Source: an uncultured Hyphomonadaceae bacterium
GTDB lineage: Bacteria > Pseudomonadota > Alphaproteobacteria > Caulobacterales > Hyphomonadaceae
Length of the DNA: 64,000 bases
Assembly (NCBI GenBank): GCA_938084575.1
Contig: CALKFG010000007.1
Span: forward strand, 62,001-126,000
Direction of reading: 5' to 3'
A model generated the notes under the pieces. It was not told the DNA's origin. It saw only the letters and a list, made by a program, of their open reading frames with translations, and made no database searches. The position numbers were made by a program, and so were the translations under genes. Below, in pieces: positions 51,157 through 60,845 of the stretch (its first letter is position 1; the number at the start of each line of letters is the position of its first letter).

Positions 51157-52528
51157 TCTCGCTGGCCGGGCGCGTGGTCAGACGGGCGACCGGGCGGACA
51201 GCCTCGGTGCTCACGACCTCAAAATCATAATCCCTCACCAGGCTGGCAATGATCAGCGCCGCCTCGACCGTGGCAAAGCCTGCACCGATGCATGTGTGGG
51301 GGCCCTGACCGAAGGGAATATAGGTGCCGGGTTCAACGTCCCGCTCCCGCCCCCCCAGGAAGCGCTCAGGATCAAACCGGTCGGGCTCGGGCCAGTGGCG
51401 CTCATGGCGATGAAGCGTCCACGGCGCGATCATCACCAGCGCACCGCGACGCAGTTTGCGTCGTCCCAGAGCCACGGGTTGGTCGGCAACGCGCGGCATA
51501 AATGTGATCGGTGGATACAGACGCAGCACTTCCTTAAAGAAGCTCCGGACAAAGGGAAGATTGCGCACATCATCCATACCCAGAGGCCCGTCGCCGGCGC
51601 GCTCGCGCACCTCGGCGCGCACGCGCGAACAAATCTCAGGCCGGACGGCCAGGATATAGAAGGCCCATGTCAGGGCACTTGCACTGGTCTCATGACCCGC
51701 GAGAAAGAACACCCCCAGCTGATCGATCAGTTCATCGCGCGTGAAGGCCGCCCCCGTATCGCTGTCCCGGGCGGCAATCACGGCGCTCGCAATGTCGTTA
51801 AACTGACCCGTCTCATCGTTCAGATGGGTGTCGGTCAGGTCCCCCAGGTGCTGGCGAATCCGGGCACAGGCGGCCAGAACATGGTCGTCCTGGCGCACCG
51901 CCGTCCAGGCCGGGTCGATGATCAGACGCCAGATCTGCACCTGGGCCACATCCCGCTCAAAAATGACGAAATCGTCGAACACATCTTTGGCAACGCCCGT
52001 ATCGAGCGATGTCGAAAACACCGTCCGGCAAATGACATCCGCGGTGAGGTGGCTCATGGCGAGGTCAAGCGAAAACGGCGTCTCCTGCCGGGCCATCCGG
52101 TCAAGCCAGGCCAGACGGTCCTGAACAGCCGCGTGCATGGACTCAAAGGCAAGGCTCAGGCGCATATGCGAAAACGCCGGATCGATCATCGCCCGCTGAC
52201 GCCGCCAGGTTGCGCCATCGGTCACGAAAATGGACCCGCCAATCAGCGGTTCCAGCGCATTGACCATGAGGTCGCTCTTGGGGAAGGTCGTCCCGTCATC
52301 CGACAAGACCTGCCGGACCAGAGCTGGATCATTGAGCAGGAAAATCGAGCGCCGGGAATAGCCGAGCGTGCCGATATCCATGCGAAACGCATTGCCGGGC
52401 AGCAAGCTCAGCAGATCCCCATCCCCCTGGCGCAGTGTTCGCGCCAGCGCCGCAACAGACCACAATTTCGAGGGACGCGGCGGAACAAAAGGTTCGCTCA
52501 AAGCACTCATATGGTGTTCGTCCCCCAT
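51125..52528 (-). CDS. Cytochrome P450
   Basis: This is a 467-residue soluble-type P450. The I-helix oxygen motif is FFLAGHETSAS near residue 272, the K-helix ExxR is KEVLRLYPP, the PERF-like segment is DPERFLGG, and the heme loop is FGQGPHTCIG with the proximal Cys at about 413. It has no N-terminal membrane anchor. ATG 52510 (MSALSEP) is an alternative start. It lies between crtB and crtD with an ATP-grasp gene beside it. Some bacterial P450s, such as Thermus CYP175A1, hydroxylate carotenoids, so a pigment substrate is likely but not shown. It diverges from the next gene by only 35 bp. Confidence 0.88.
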   Translation of the reverse strand: MGDEHHMSALSEPFVPPRPSKLWSVAALARTLRQGDGDLLSLLPGNAFRMDIGTLGYSRRSIFLLNDPALVRQVLSDDGTTFPKSDLMVNALEPLIGGSIFVTDGATWRRQRAMIDPAFSHMRLSLAFESMHAAVQDRLAWLDRMARQETPFSLDLAMSHLTADVICRTVFSTSLDTGVAKDVFDDFVIFERDVAQVQIWRLIIDPAWTAVRQDDHVLAACARIRQHLGDLTDTHLNDETGQFNDIASAVIAARDSDTGAAFTRDELIDQLGVFFLAGHETSASALTWAFYILAVRPEICSRVRAEVRERAGDGPLGMDDVRNLPFVRSFFKEVLRLYPPITFMPRVADQPVALGRRKLRRGALVMIAPWTLHRHERHWPEPDRFDPERFLGGRERDVEPGTYIPFGQGPHTCIGAGFATVEAALIIASLVRDYDFEVVSTEAVRPVARLTTRPASEISVRVRRHRA

Positions 52529-52563
52529 CCACCCTGTTTCCTCAAACCCCTGTTAGCATAGTC

Positions 52564-53313
52564 ATGTCTTACCTGCATCTTTTTGAACTCCTCATCATTC
52601 TCCATATCAGTTTTGGCGCCCCCGGCCTGATCAGTTTCTGGATCCCCGTGCTGAGCCGAAAGGGATCAAAGCTCCACACGGCCTGGGGTCGGGCTTTCGT
52701 GATCATGATGCTGATTACCGCCAGCTGCGCGGTGGGCATGGCGACCATGTCGATCATCGACCCGGTCGCAAGCCACCCCAAGCTAAGCGATCATGGCAGC
52801 TTCTCGGATCCGGTCCTGATCCGGGGTATTTTTGGCTGGATGATGCTGTACCTGGCCGTGCTCACCCTCAACCTGACCTGGTATGGCTGGCTGTGCATCC
52901 GCAATCGGGGGCGCCATGCCCAAAACCGGGCCTGGCACAATATGCTTCTACAGGGGCTTCTGCTGATCGCCTCCGCGAATTGCGCCTGGCAGGGCTTTGT
53001 CATCGGCCAGACAATGATGATCGGCATGTCGATTGTGGGCTTTGCCACCGTTGGAACAAATCTCTGGTTCATGCTGAACCCGGCCCCCGCCGCGCTCGAC
53101 TGGCTCACAGAGCATATCAAGGCGCTCGTCGGGACGGGAATCTCTGTCTATACGGCCTTTTTTGCATTCGGCGCCGTCCGCCTGGTGCCTGAACTGGCGC
53201 TCGCGCCGGCACTCTGGGCCATTCCCCTAGTCACTGGCCTGGCCCTGATCCTCTATCATCAGCGCAAGGTTCGCAGGCCCGCAGGCCGCAGCAAACCGGT
53301 GCCCACGACATGA
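52564..53313 (+). CDS. Polytopic membrane protein coupled to crtD
   Basis: This 249-residue protein has about seven hydrophobic segments: an N-terminal pair with LHISFGAPGLISFWIPVLSRKGSKLH, then segments near 40-60, 85-105, 130-150, 155-170, 190-215 and 220-240. The first segment contains a His, and HTAWGR follows, in the style of DUF2306/heme-binding-like membrane proteins, although I cannot assign the family. ATG 53310 of crtD overlaps its stop (ATGA), so the two are translated together. It may help the desaturase at the membrane or be a separate oxidoreductase. Confidence 0.72.
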   Translation: MSYLHLFELLIILHISFGAPGLISFWIPVLSRKGSKLHTAWGRAFVIMMLITASCAVGMATMSIIDPVASHPKLSDHGSFSDPVLIRGIFGWMMLYLAVLTLNLTWYGWLCIRNRGRHAQNRAWHNMLLQGLLLIASANCAWQGFVIGQTMMIGMSIVGFATVGTNLWFMLNPAPAALDWLTEHIKALVGTGISVYTAFFAFGAVRLVPELALAPALWAIPLVTGLALILYHQRKVRRPAGRSKPVPTT

Positions 53314-54791
53314 GCCGTACCCGGCGCATTCTTGTTATTGGCGCCGGCGCGGGCGGGCTCGCGGCCGCCATGGACCTGTCTGCCGCGGGCGCGGCGGTCA
53401 CCGTGATCGACCGGGCAGAGGAGGTTGGCGGCAAAATGCGCCAGCTGCCCGTCAATGGCCGGGGCATTGATGCCGGGCCCACCGTTTTCACCATGCGGTG
53501 GGTCTTCGAGGACCTGTTCAGCCGCGCCGGCGCCAGCCTGTCGTCTGAACTGACGCTGACCGGTGCAGAGCGTCTCGCCCGCCACGCCTGGCTTGATGGC
53601 AGCCAACTCGATCTCTGGGCCGACATCGACCAGTCCGCCAGCGCCATAGAGGCCTTTTCGGACACCCGGAATGCCGACGGCTACAGGGCATTTTGCGATG
53701 ACAGCCGCGACATTTTCCAAACGCTTCGCGCCCCCTTCATGGCCGCCCAGAAACCCAGCCCCCTCGGCCTCAGCCGCGGAATCGGGCTTCACCGCCTCGA
53801 CAAGCTGTGGCGCACCCGGCCCTTTGACCGATATGGATCCAGGCTGAAACGATATTTCAGCGATCCACGCCTGCAGCAGCTCTTCGGACGCTATGCCACC
53901 TATATCGGCTCGTCTCCCTATCTCACGCCCGCCACACTGATGCTGATTGCGCATGTGGAACAGGATGGAGTCTGGCTTGTTGAGGGCGGCATGCGGGCGG
54001 TTGCCCGCGCCATGCAAACGGTCGCCGCACGTCAGGGCACCAGCTTTCGCCTTGGCACCGGCGCCCGGTCGATCGACATTGCCGGCGGACACGTGGCCGG
54101 CGTGACGCTGGAGACCGGCGAATATCTGCCAGCTGATGCCGTCGTGTTCAATGGCGATCAGTCGGCGCTGGCCTCGGGCGTTCTCGGGCCAGCTGTCGTT
54201 TCGGCCGGAAAGCGGACCGCCCCGGCGGCCAGATCCCTGTCTGCCCTGACATGGTGTATGACCGCCAAAACCTCGGGCTTCGACCTCGACTATCACACGG
54301 TTTTCTTCTCCGACGCCTATCAGGCCGAGTTCAGAACGATTTTCGATGACCGGCGCCTGCCGGCCCAACCGACCATTTATATCTGTGCGCAGGATCGCGT
54401 CGGGCCGGACCGGCCGACCGACCGCGAGCGCCTCCTGATCCTGATCAATGCGCCGGCCGATGGCGACCGCGCCTCGATGGGCGACGACCAGCTGGTCAGA
54501 CTACGGGCGCAAACCGAGGACTATCTTGCGTGTTTTGGACTCACCCTTGAAGCAGATGCGCCCGCACTCGCAACGCAGCCGAGCGGGTTCCATGATCTGT
54601 TTCCCGGCACCGGCGGCGCCCTGTATGGACGCGCCAATCACAGCCCGTTTGCGACTTTTGCGCGGCAGGGTGCGCGAAGCGCGGTCAAGGGACTCTATCT
54701 CGCCGGGGGGTCCGTCCACCCCGGCGCCGGCGTCCCGATGGCGACCCTGTCCGGGTGCCTCGCTGCGGAAGCGGTTTTGACGGCGCGCTAG
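53310..54791 (+). CDS. crtD: Hydroxycarotenoid 3,4-desaturase
   Basis: This is a 493-residue FAD desaturase of the CrtI family. The dinucleotide motif ILVIGAGAGGLAAAMDLSAAGAAVTVIDRAEEVGGKM is at the N-terminus. The C-terminal family signature is LYLAGGSVHPGAGVPMATLSGCLAAE. I assign CrtD rather than CrtI because the divergent gene next door is the closer CrtI match and because crtC/crtF are present. It is convergent with crtI (4 bp overlap). Confidence 0.9.
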   Translation: MSRTRRILVIGAGAGGLAAAMDLSAAGAAVTVIDRAEEVGGKMRQLPVNGRGIDAGPTVFTMRWVFEDLFSRAGASLSSELTLTGAERLARHAWLDGSQLDLWADIDQSASAIEAFSDTRNADGYRAFCDDSRDIFQTLRAPFMAAQKPSPLGLSRGIGLHRLDKLWRTRPFDRYGSRLKRYFSDPRLQQLFGRYATYIGSSPYLTPATLMLIAHVEQDGVWLVEGGMRAVARAMQTVAARQGTSFRLGTGARSIDIAGGHVAGVTLETGEYLPADAVVFNGDQSALASGVLGPAVVSAGKRTAPAARSLSALTWCMTAKTSGFDLDYHTVFFSDAYQAEFRTIFDDRRLPAQPTIYICAQDRVGPDRPTDRERLLILINAPADGDRASMGDDQLVRLRAQTEDYLACFGLTLEADAPALATQPSGFHDLFPGTGGALYGRANHSPFATFARQGARSAVKGLYLAGGSVHPGAGVPMATLSGCLAAEAVLTAR

Positions 54792-56341
54792 ACCGCCGCC
54801 GTCTTGGGGGCGGGTAGCGTCTGGGTGGCATCCGGGATCAGGTCAGCGACAACCTTGGCCGACATCAGGACACTGGGAACACCGGCGCCCGGATGCGTTC
54901 CGGCCCCCACCATGTACAGGCCCTCAACTTCCTCGCTGCGATTATGCGGCCTGAACCAGGCGCTCTGGAACAGCTTCGGCTGCATGCCGAAAGCGGCGCC
55001 CTGATAAGAGCCATACCGCTCGAGAAAGTCCTGCGGCGTCAGGTAATGCGACGAGACAATGTGATCCGACAGTCCGGGCAGCACGGTCTCTTCAAGCCGC
55101 TTCTGGATCTCCTGCCGGTAGGGCTCTGCAAAACTGTCCCAGTCGGTTCCCGAGGCCAGATTGGGCACCGGGCTGAGCACATAAAATGTATCACAGCCCT
55201 CCGGGGCTAGCGTGTTGTCATGCGCGGTTGGCCGGTGAAGATAGAGGCTAAAATCATCCGCCACTTTCTGGCGCACGAAAATATCGTCCAGCAAGCCCTT
55301 ATAGCGTGGACCAAGGACGATGGAGTGATGCCCGACATCGTCATATGTCCGGTTGGTCCCGAAATACCAGACAAACAGGCTCATGGAGTAATCCGCCCCG
55401 GCAATCTTGCGATCAGTCCATCTCTTGCGCTTCCGCTTGCCGAGGAATTTGCCATAGGTCGTGGCCGGATCGACGTTGGAAACCACCAGGTCCGCCGCCA
55501 GGGTCTCACCCGACTCCAGGGCGACGCCCCGGACCCGGTCGCCATCGGTCAGGATCGTCTCAACCGGGCTGTTGCAGAGCAGCCGGCCCCCATTGCGCTC
55601 CAGCAGGCTGACCAGCCCCTGAATCAGCGCCCCGGTCCCGCCAATCGCGTAATGCACCCCAAAGGTGCGCTCCAGGTGTGCGATCAGGCAGTAAAAGGAT
55701 GTCGTAGAGAACGGATTTCCACCGATGAAAAGCGGGTGAAAGCTGAACGCGATGCGCAGCTTGGGGCTTTTGAAATACTGGCTGACCTTCTGATAAACCG
55801 ACCAGTAGCCCCCCAGCTTGATCAGGTCAGTCATGTTTGCCAGCGTGAAGGTGAGGCTGTGAAAGGGCTGGCCGGCCAGCTTGTCAAAGGCGACATCGTA
55901 AATTTCTTTGCTCATGTCGAGATACCGGTCGAACCCTGCGACATCCCCCGGCGCAACCCGGGCGACTTCCGCGCGCATCTGATCATGGTCCCCCGTGCAG
56001 GTGAACACATCCCCGTCATCGAAACGGATCTTATAGAACGGATCACACGGCTTCAGCGTGACGTCATCTTCAAGGCGCCCGCCGCCAGCCTGCCAGACTT
56101 CCTCGAAAATATGAGGCGCCGTGATCAGGGTCGGACCCGCATCGAACACGAAGCCATCCTTATTATAAGTATAGGCCCGGCCACCCGGGCCGTCGAGTTT
56201 CTCAACCACCGTAACCTGATAGCCTTTGCCGCTCAGCCGGACAGCCGCCGCGAGGCCACCGAAACCACTTCCGATCACAATGGCCCTGGGCCGCGACGTC
56301 TCATGCACCGCGTCAGAGCGGGGATCTGTTTTTGTCAACAT
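54788..56341 (-). CDS. crtI: Phytoene desaturase
   Basis: This 517-residue FAD enzyme desaturates phytoene to neurosporene/lycopene. Its N-terminal motif is AIVIGSGFGGLAAAVRLSGKGYQVTVVEKLDGPGGRAY. It has FYLIAHLERTFGVHYAIGGTGAL-type central blocks, and the C-terminal YMVGAGTHPGAGVPSVLMSAKV signature. It lies 91 bp after bchO on the same strand. That gap contains AGACA/TGTCT repeats of unknown meaning. Confidence 0.95.
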   Translation of the reverse strand: MLTKTDPRSDAVHETSRPRAIVIGSGFGGLAAAVRLSGKGYQVTVVEKLDGPGGRAYTYNKDGFVFDAGPTLITAPHIFEEVWQAGGGRLEDDVTLKPCDPFYKIRFDDGDVFTCTGDHDQMRAEVARVAPGDVAGFDRYLDMSKEIYDVAFDKLAGQPFHSLTFTLANMTDLIKLGGYWSVYQKVSQYFKSPKLRIAFSFHPLFIGGNPFSTTSFYCLIAHLERTFGVHYAIGGTGALIQGLVSLLERNGGRLLCNSPVETILTDGDRVRGVALESGETLAADLVVSNVDPATTYGKFLGKRKRKRWTDRKIAGADYSMSLFVWYFGTNRTYDDVGHHSIVLGPRYKGLLDDIFVRQKVADDFSLYLHRPTAHDNTLAPEGCDTFYVLSPVPNLASGTDWDSFAEPYRQEIQKRLEETVLPGLSDHIVSSHYLTPQDFLERYGSYQGAAFGMQPKLFQSAWFRPHNRSEEVEGLYMVGAGTHPGAGVPSVLMSAKVVADLIPDATQTLPAPKTAAV

Positions 56342-56432
56342 GGTTAGACAATGTCTTCTGTCTTATGGGTTTACGCAAGAGTTGCTGCCGATTTATTTGC
56401 CGCCGCCTGACCGACGGCACCCGGACCACCGG

Positions 56433-57299
56433 CTAGGCCGCCAGGGCTGCCACGATCAGGTCCGCGATATTTTGCGGATCCTCTTCATGGGCCAGATGCC
56501 CCAGGCCCTGCAGGGTCGTCTTTTGCGCCTGGCGCAGACGCTGGGCCGCGGCCTCGGCCTGTGCCGGCGGGACAGCCCGATCACCTGTTGCAACGAAAAG
56601 ATGCACCGGGATATCAACCCGGCCCAGGCGGGACGCAAAATGCGACAAGTCCCAGTTTGCCATCATGGCCAAGGCCCCGGCAATGTGCCGCGGCGACCTG
56701 AGCAGGACGGCGTACAGATCGACATACAGCTCGGGGGCATAGGATCCGGTCTGCTCGATCAGGCGCCTCACGCGGGACCGGTCCCGCGCGGCCCAGGCCA
56801 GTGCATGGGCCGAAACAGGATTGAAGTGAATCATCTTAGCCAGAAGCGGAAACATCACGCTGGCAGCCCCTTCAAATGGCACCAGAGCCCCGTTCAGGCT
56901 GATCACCGACCCGGGGTGGGCCCGGCCATCCAGCACCATTTGCAGGGCCACCGCCGCGCCCGCGGAATGCCCGACAAGACAGACCGGCGCCACTTGCAGG
57001 ACGTCCATCAGCGCCCCCACAGCCGCCGCCATCCCGGCCAGGTCCGATGCGCCCCTGTGCCGTGACCGGGTGAAGCCATGCCCCGGCAGATCGACCGCAA
57101 TGACCTCAAACCTCCGTGCCAGCTTCGGCATAAGACCCGCCCAGCTGTGAGTCGACGCCGCTGTGCCATGCAGAAGCAATAGGGCTGGCCCCTGCCCCAT
57201 ACGCTGAACGTGCCAGACCGTCGCCCCCGCAGAAACAAACCGGCTATGGTCCCGATTGGGCCAGTACCGGCCGTCTTTTTCCCATTCCAGACCATCCAT
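56433..57299 (-). CDS. bchO: BchO, alpha/beta-hydrolase-fold protein of Mg-chelatase clusters
   Basis: This 288-residue protein begins with the BchO-typical WPNRDHSRFVSAGATVWHVQRMGQGPALLLLHGTAASTHSW. It has nucleophile elbow GHSAGAA and a late HLAHEEDP histidine. It is required in some purple bacteria for BChl synthesis, with unknown chemistry. In most PGCs it directly follows bchI-bchD. Here about 4.3 kb of plus-strand genes for a molybdenum hydroxylase and a methyltransferase separate it from bchD. Confidence 0.92.
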   Translation of the reverse strand: MDGLEWEKDGRYWPNRDHSRFVSAGATVWHVQRMGQGPALLLLHGTAASTHSWAGLMPKLARRFEVIAVDLPGHGFTRSRHRGASDLAGMAAAVGALMDVLQVAPVCLVGHSAGAAVALQMVLDGRAHPGSVISLNGALVPFEGAASVMFPLLAKMIHFNPVSAHALAWAARDRSRVRRLIEQTGSYAPELYVDLYAVLLRSPRHIAGALAMMANWDLSHFASRLGRVDIPVHLFVATGDRAVPPAQAEAAAQRLRQAQKTTLQGLGHLAHEEDPQNIADLIVAALAA

Positions 57300-57317
57300 A
57301 AACCATCCATATATTTT

Positions 57318-57347
57318 GACAGTTTGCGCTGTCTACTGTTGAAGACG
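57318..57347. promoter_or_regulatory. Inverted repeat and PpsR-like site between bchO and the methyltransferase gene
   Basis: A perfect GACAG-N6-CTGTC inverted repeat (57318-57333) overlaps TGTCTACTGTTGAAGACG (57330-57347), which misses TGT-N12-ACA by one base. TTGACA at 57316-57321 could be a plus-strand -35, but the -10 is poor. This would place the inserted genes under the same control as the pigment genes. Confidence 0.45.
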
Positions 57348-57349
57348 TT

Positions 57350-57964
57350 ATGGATGATTTTTCACTTCAAACGCTGCGATACGGCCTGGCGGTGATCCTG
57401 CTGGTCCTCCTGCCCGTTGTCTGTGCCTTCTGGTTCGTCATACACGGCGCCATCGGGTTCTGGAAAACCCGGCCGGCCTGGATGGCTTACTGGGCCGCCC
57501 TGATTGTCATTCTGGCCACGCTGGGCCTGATCTGGGCCATGCTCCCAATGCTGCTTGGCGCTGATCTTGGCAGTTTTCCTGGTCTCACAGGCGCCGGCGC
57601 CGCGATCTATCTGACAAGCTGGGCCCTGTCACGCAGCATCCGGAAGCATCTGACTTTCAGGACCTTTGCCGGCCTGCCGGAAGTGCGCAATGAAACCACC
57701 ACCCTGATCGAGACCGGCCCTTTTTCAGTGGTGCGCCATCCGCGCTATTTCATGATCCTTGTCGGCGTTCTCGGCTGGAGCCTCGCCGCCAATTATATCG
57801 GCGGCTATGTCGTGTCGGTGGTTTTTGCGTTCTGCCTGCTGCTGATTATCCGGATTGAAGAACGTGAACTTTGTGCGCGGTTCGGCGACGCTTACCGGGC
57901 CTATCAGGCGCGCGTTCCAGCCCTTCTGCCGGCGCCCAGGAATCTGGGGAAGCTGTTTGTCTAG
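57350..57964 (+). CDS. ICMT/PEMT-family membrane methyltransferase
   Basis: This is a 204-residue protein with four or five membrane segments. The C-terminal SAM-binding region is typical of isoprenylcysteine carboxyl- and phospholipid methyltransferases: [22 protein letters not shown], then [28 protein letters not shown]. Members methylate carboxylates or amines of lipophilic substrates. It is the first plus-strand gene of the insert and overlaps the molybdenum hydroxylase start by 8 bp. A lipophilic carboxylate made by the P450/Mo-enzyme pair would be a consistent substrate, but this is inference. Confidence 0.78.
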   Translation: MDDFSLQTLRYGLAVILLVLLPVVCAFWFVIHGAIGFWKTRPAWMAYWAALIVILATLGLIWAMLPMLLGADLGSFPGLTGAGAAIYLTSWALSRSIRKHLTFRTFAGLPEVRNETTTLIETGPFSVVRHPRYFMILVGVLGWSLAANYIGGYVVSVVFAFCLLLIIRIEERELCARFGDAYRAYQARVPALLPAPRNLGKLFV

Positions 57965-60845
57965 CGACACTGCCTCGCCCGCGCTGAGCGATTCGACCGA
58001 GACCGCAGAGCCGACTGTCAGCTTTGACGTCAATGGACGGGCTGTCGCGGTCACGGCCAGGGCGGATGAAGCCCTGGTCGTCACCCTGCGCGAACGGCTC
58101 GGACTCACCGGCACCCATGTCGGGTGTGACACCGGTCAGTGCGGCGCCTGTACGGTCCACCTCAATGGCCGCTCCGTGAAGGCCTGCACTCTCCTGACTC
58201 ATCAGGTCGACGGCGCACACATCACCACGATTGAGGGCGTCGCAAGTGGCGAAACCTTACATCCCGTCCAGCAGGCCTTTCAGGATACGCATGCCCTGCA
58301 ATGTGGTTTCTGCACCCCCGGCATGGTGATGCAGACGCTGGACCTGCTGGACCAGACACCCCATCCCAGCGAGGCAGAAATCCGGGACGCGCTGAAAGGA
58401 AACTACTGTCGCTGCACCGGATATCAGAACATCGTCCGGGCTATTCAGCTGGCCGCCAGTGGCAGCCAGCCCCGGCCACCGGCCTCCAAGATCGACAGTG
58501 CAATAGGCGCCTCGCCGCCGCGCCGCGAAGACCGGCGATTCCTGATGGGGCGGGGGCGCTACACAGCCGATATCACCCTTCCCGGGCAGGCCCATGCGGT
58601 GTTTGTCCGGTCGACGGAGGCGCACGCCATCCTGGAACGGGTCGACACCCGCCAGGCCGCGGCGCAGACCGGGGTGATCGCGGTTCTGACCGGCGACGAC
58701 ATCGATGCTGACGAGATTGCGGGCCTCACCTGTTCGTGGCAAATTCTGTCCCGGGACGGCTCCCCCATGAAGGCCGTCCGCCGGGCCCTTCTGGCACGGG
58801 ACCGGGTCCGCTTTGTCGGCGAGGCCGTTGCCGTCATCATCGCAGACACCCGACAGGCCGCGCAGGCCGCATCGAAACTCGTCGAGATTGTCTATTGCAA
58901 GCAGGCTGTCCTGACAGACCCCTGCAGCGCCGTGGGTGGACCGGTCCTGCATGCCGAGGCACCGGACAATCGCTGTTATTCCTGGGCGTTTGGCGACGAG
59001 GCCACGATCGACACCATCATTGCCGGGGCGGCGCATGTCACCGAAGTGTTCCTGGTCAACAACCGGGTGATCCCCAATGCCCTCGAACCCCGGGCCGCCA
59101 ATGCCAGTTATGATCCTGGCAGTGATAAACACCTGCTCTACACCACCAGCCAGAACCCGCATATGGCCCGCAAGACAATTGCGGAAACACTGGGCCTCGA
59201 CTCAGAGACCAATCTGCATGTGATCTCGCCCGATGTCGGCGGAGGCTTCGGGTCCAAGATCTTTATCTATCCCGAAGAATGCGTCTGTCTCTGGGCCGCC
59301 AAAAGACTTGGCGTACCCGTCAAATGGGTGGCGACGCGGACAGAGAGCTTCCTGACCGATGCGCATGGCCGCGACCATCACACAAAGGCCCGCCTGGCCC
59401 TCGACGACGCTGGCCATTTTCTCGCGCTGAAGGTCGAGAATATTGCCAATCTGGGCGCTTATCTGTCGAGTTTTGCGACCTTCGTCCCAAGCTTTCTGTA
59501 TGCGACCATGCTGGCGGGGCCGTATCTCACCAAGGCCGTGTATTGCGGTGTCGATGCCGTATTCACGAACACCGCACCGGTTGATGCCTATCGCGGTGCG
59601 GGTCGTCCGGAAGCGACCTATCTGATTGAAACGATTATTGACGAAGCGGCTCGTCAGACGGGCATGGACCCCGTTGAGCTGCGTCGCCGCAACCTGATAC
59701 CGGCGGAAGACTTCCCCTATATGACGCCGGTCGGCCTGCAATATGATGTCGGCGACTATGGGCGCCATCTTGATGCGGCACTTCTGAAAGCAGACTATGA
59801 CGGGTTTGAGCGCCGCCGCACGGATGCCCGCAAGCGGGACAGGCTTCGCGGCTTCGGCGTGTCCTGCTATGTGGAAGCCTGTGGCATCGCGCCCTCCTAT
59901 CTTGCCGGGGCACTCGGCACCAATGTCGGTCTCTGGGAAGCCGCAACCCTGCGCTTTTCACGAGACGGCCATTTGCAGGTTCTGACGGGATCTCATAGCC
60001 ATGGCCAGGGGCATGAAACCAGCTTTGCCCAGCTTGCGGCGGAGACACTCGGACTCGACATCCACCATATCTCCATCATCCATGGGGACACGGAACGCTC
60101 CCCCATGGGGGTCGGCACATTCGGCTCCCGCTCGCTGGTTGTCGGCGGGTCGGCTGTGGTGCGCGCCGCCGAGAAAGTTATCGAAAAAGGCAGGCACATC
60201 GCCGCGCACCTCCTGCACGGCCCGGTGGCGGACATCGACTTTGCTGGCGGCATCTTCACACAGGCGGAGACGGGGAAAACGCTGTCCATTCAGGCCATCA
60301 TCCAGGCGGCTTATGGCGCCCAGAACCTGCCGGAAGGCCTCAGCCCGGGGCTCGAGGAAACCGTGCTTTACGACCCGGTGAATTTCACCTTTCCCTCAGG
60401 AACGCATGTCTGCGAAGTGGAAATCGACCCCGCGACCGGTGCCCTGGAGCTTATCCAGTTCGTGGCGATCGATGATTTTGGCCGGCAGGTTCATCCCGCC
60501 ATTGTCGAAGGCCAGGTCCATGGTGGGGTCGCGCAGGGACTGGGCCAGGCGCTGCTGGAGGCCGCGCTGTATGACCCCGAGACCGGGGCCCTGACCAGCG
60601 CGTCCTTTCAAAGCTATGCCTTTCCGAAGGCAACCCAGCTGATCAATATCGATACCGGCGCGACCGAAACGCTCTGCCCACATACCCCTACGGGCGCCAA
60701 AGGGGCAGGAGAGGCCGGCGCCATTGCCGCCCCTCCGGCGATCATGAACGCCATTGCCGATGCCCTTGGAACACGGCTGGAAATGCCCGCCACGCAGGAG
60801 CGGATCTGGGCGGCCTGCCAGACAGCGCCCAGGGCGCCGTCATGA
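57957..60845 (+). CDS. Fused 2Fe-2S / molybdopterin hydroxylase (xanthine oxidase family)
   Basis: This is a 962-residue fusion. Residues about 20-160 carry two 2Fe-2S domains: Cys57, 62, 65, 77 ([10 protein letters not shown]) and Cys116, 119, 151, 153 (CGFC, CRC). The rest is the molybdopterin domain, with [25 protein letters not shown] and the catalytic-Glu motif KGAGEAG near the C-terminus. The active-site loop reads [11 protein letters not shown], that is CoxL form-II-like, not the AYRCSFR of true CO dehydrogenase. The start is TTG 57957, with a GGGGAAG Shine-Dalgarno and overlapping the methyltransferase stop. It is coupled to an FAD subunit by an ATGA overlap. The substrate is unknown; an aldehyde of a lipophilic pigment is possible. 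Confidence 0.88.
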   Translation: MSSDTASPALSDSTETAEPTVSFDVNGRAVAVTARADEALVVTLRERLGLTGTHVGCDTGQCGACTVHLNGRSVKACTLLTHQVDGAHITTIEGVASGETLHPVQQAFQDTHALQCGFCTPGMVMQTLDLLDQTPHPSEAEIRDALKGNYCRCTGYQNIVRAIQLAASGSQPRPPASKIDSAIGASPPRREDRRFLMGRGRYTADITLPGQAHAVFVRSTEAHAILERVDTRQAAAQTGVIAVLTGDDIDADEIAGLTCSWQILSRDGSPMKAVRRALLARDRVRFVGEAVAVIIADTRQAAQAASKLVEIVYCKQAVLTDPCSAVGGPVLHAEAPDNRCYSWAFGDEATIDTIIAGAAHVTEVFLVNNRVIPNALEPRAANASYDPGSDKHLLYTTSQNPHMARKTIAETLGLDSETNLHVISPDVGGGFGSKIFIYPEECVCLWAAKRLGVPVKWVATRTESFLTDAHGRDHHTKARLALDDAGHFLALKVENIANLGAYLSSFATFVPSFLYATMLAGPYLTKAVYCGVDAVFTNTAPVDAYRGAGRPEATYLIETIIDEAARQTGMDPVELRRRNLIPAEDFPYMTPVGLQYDVGDYGRHLDAALLKADYDGFERRRTDARKRDRLRGFGVSCYVEACGIAPSYLAGALGTNVGLWEAATLRFSRDGHLQVLTGSHSHGQGHETSFAQLAAETLGLDIHHISIIHGDTERSPMGVGTFGSRSLVVGGSAVVRAAEKVIEKGRHIAAHLLHGPVADIDFAGGIFTQAETGKTLSIQAIIQAAYGAQNLPEGLSPGLEETVLYDPVNFTFPSGTHVCEVEIDPATGALELIQFVAIDDFGRQVHPAIVEGQVHGGVAQGLGQALLEAALYDPETGALTSASFQSYAFPKATQLINIDTGATETLCPHTPTGAKGAGEAGAIAAPPAIMNAIADALGTRLEMPATQERIWAACQTAPRAPS

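Noticed and set aside
53310-56341. crtD and crtI as redundant copies of one gene
   Set aside because: The two desaturases differ strongly between their terminal motifs and fill the two separate desaturation steps expected with crtC and crtF.
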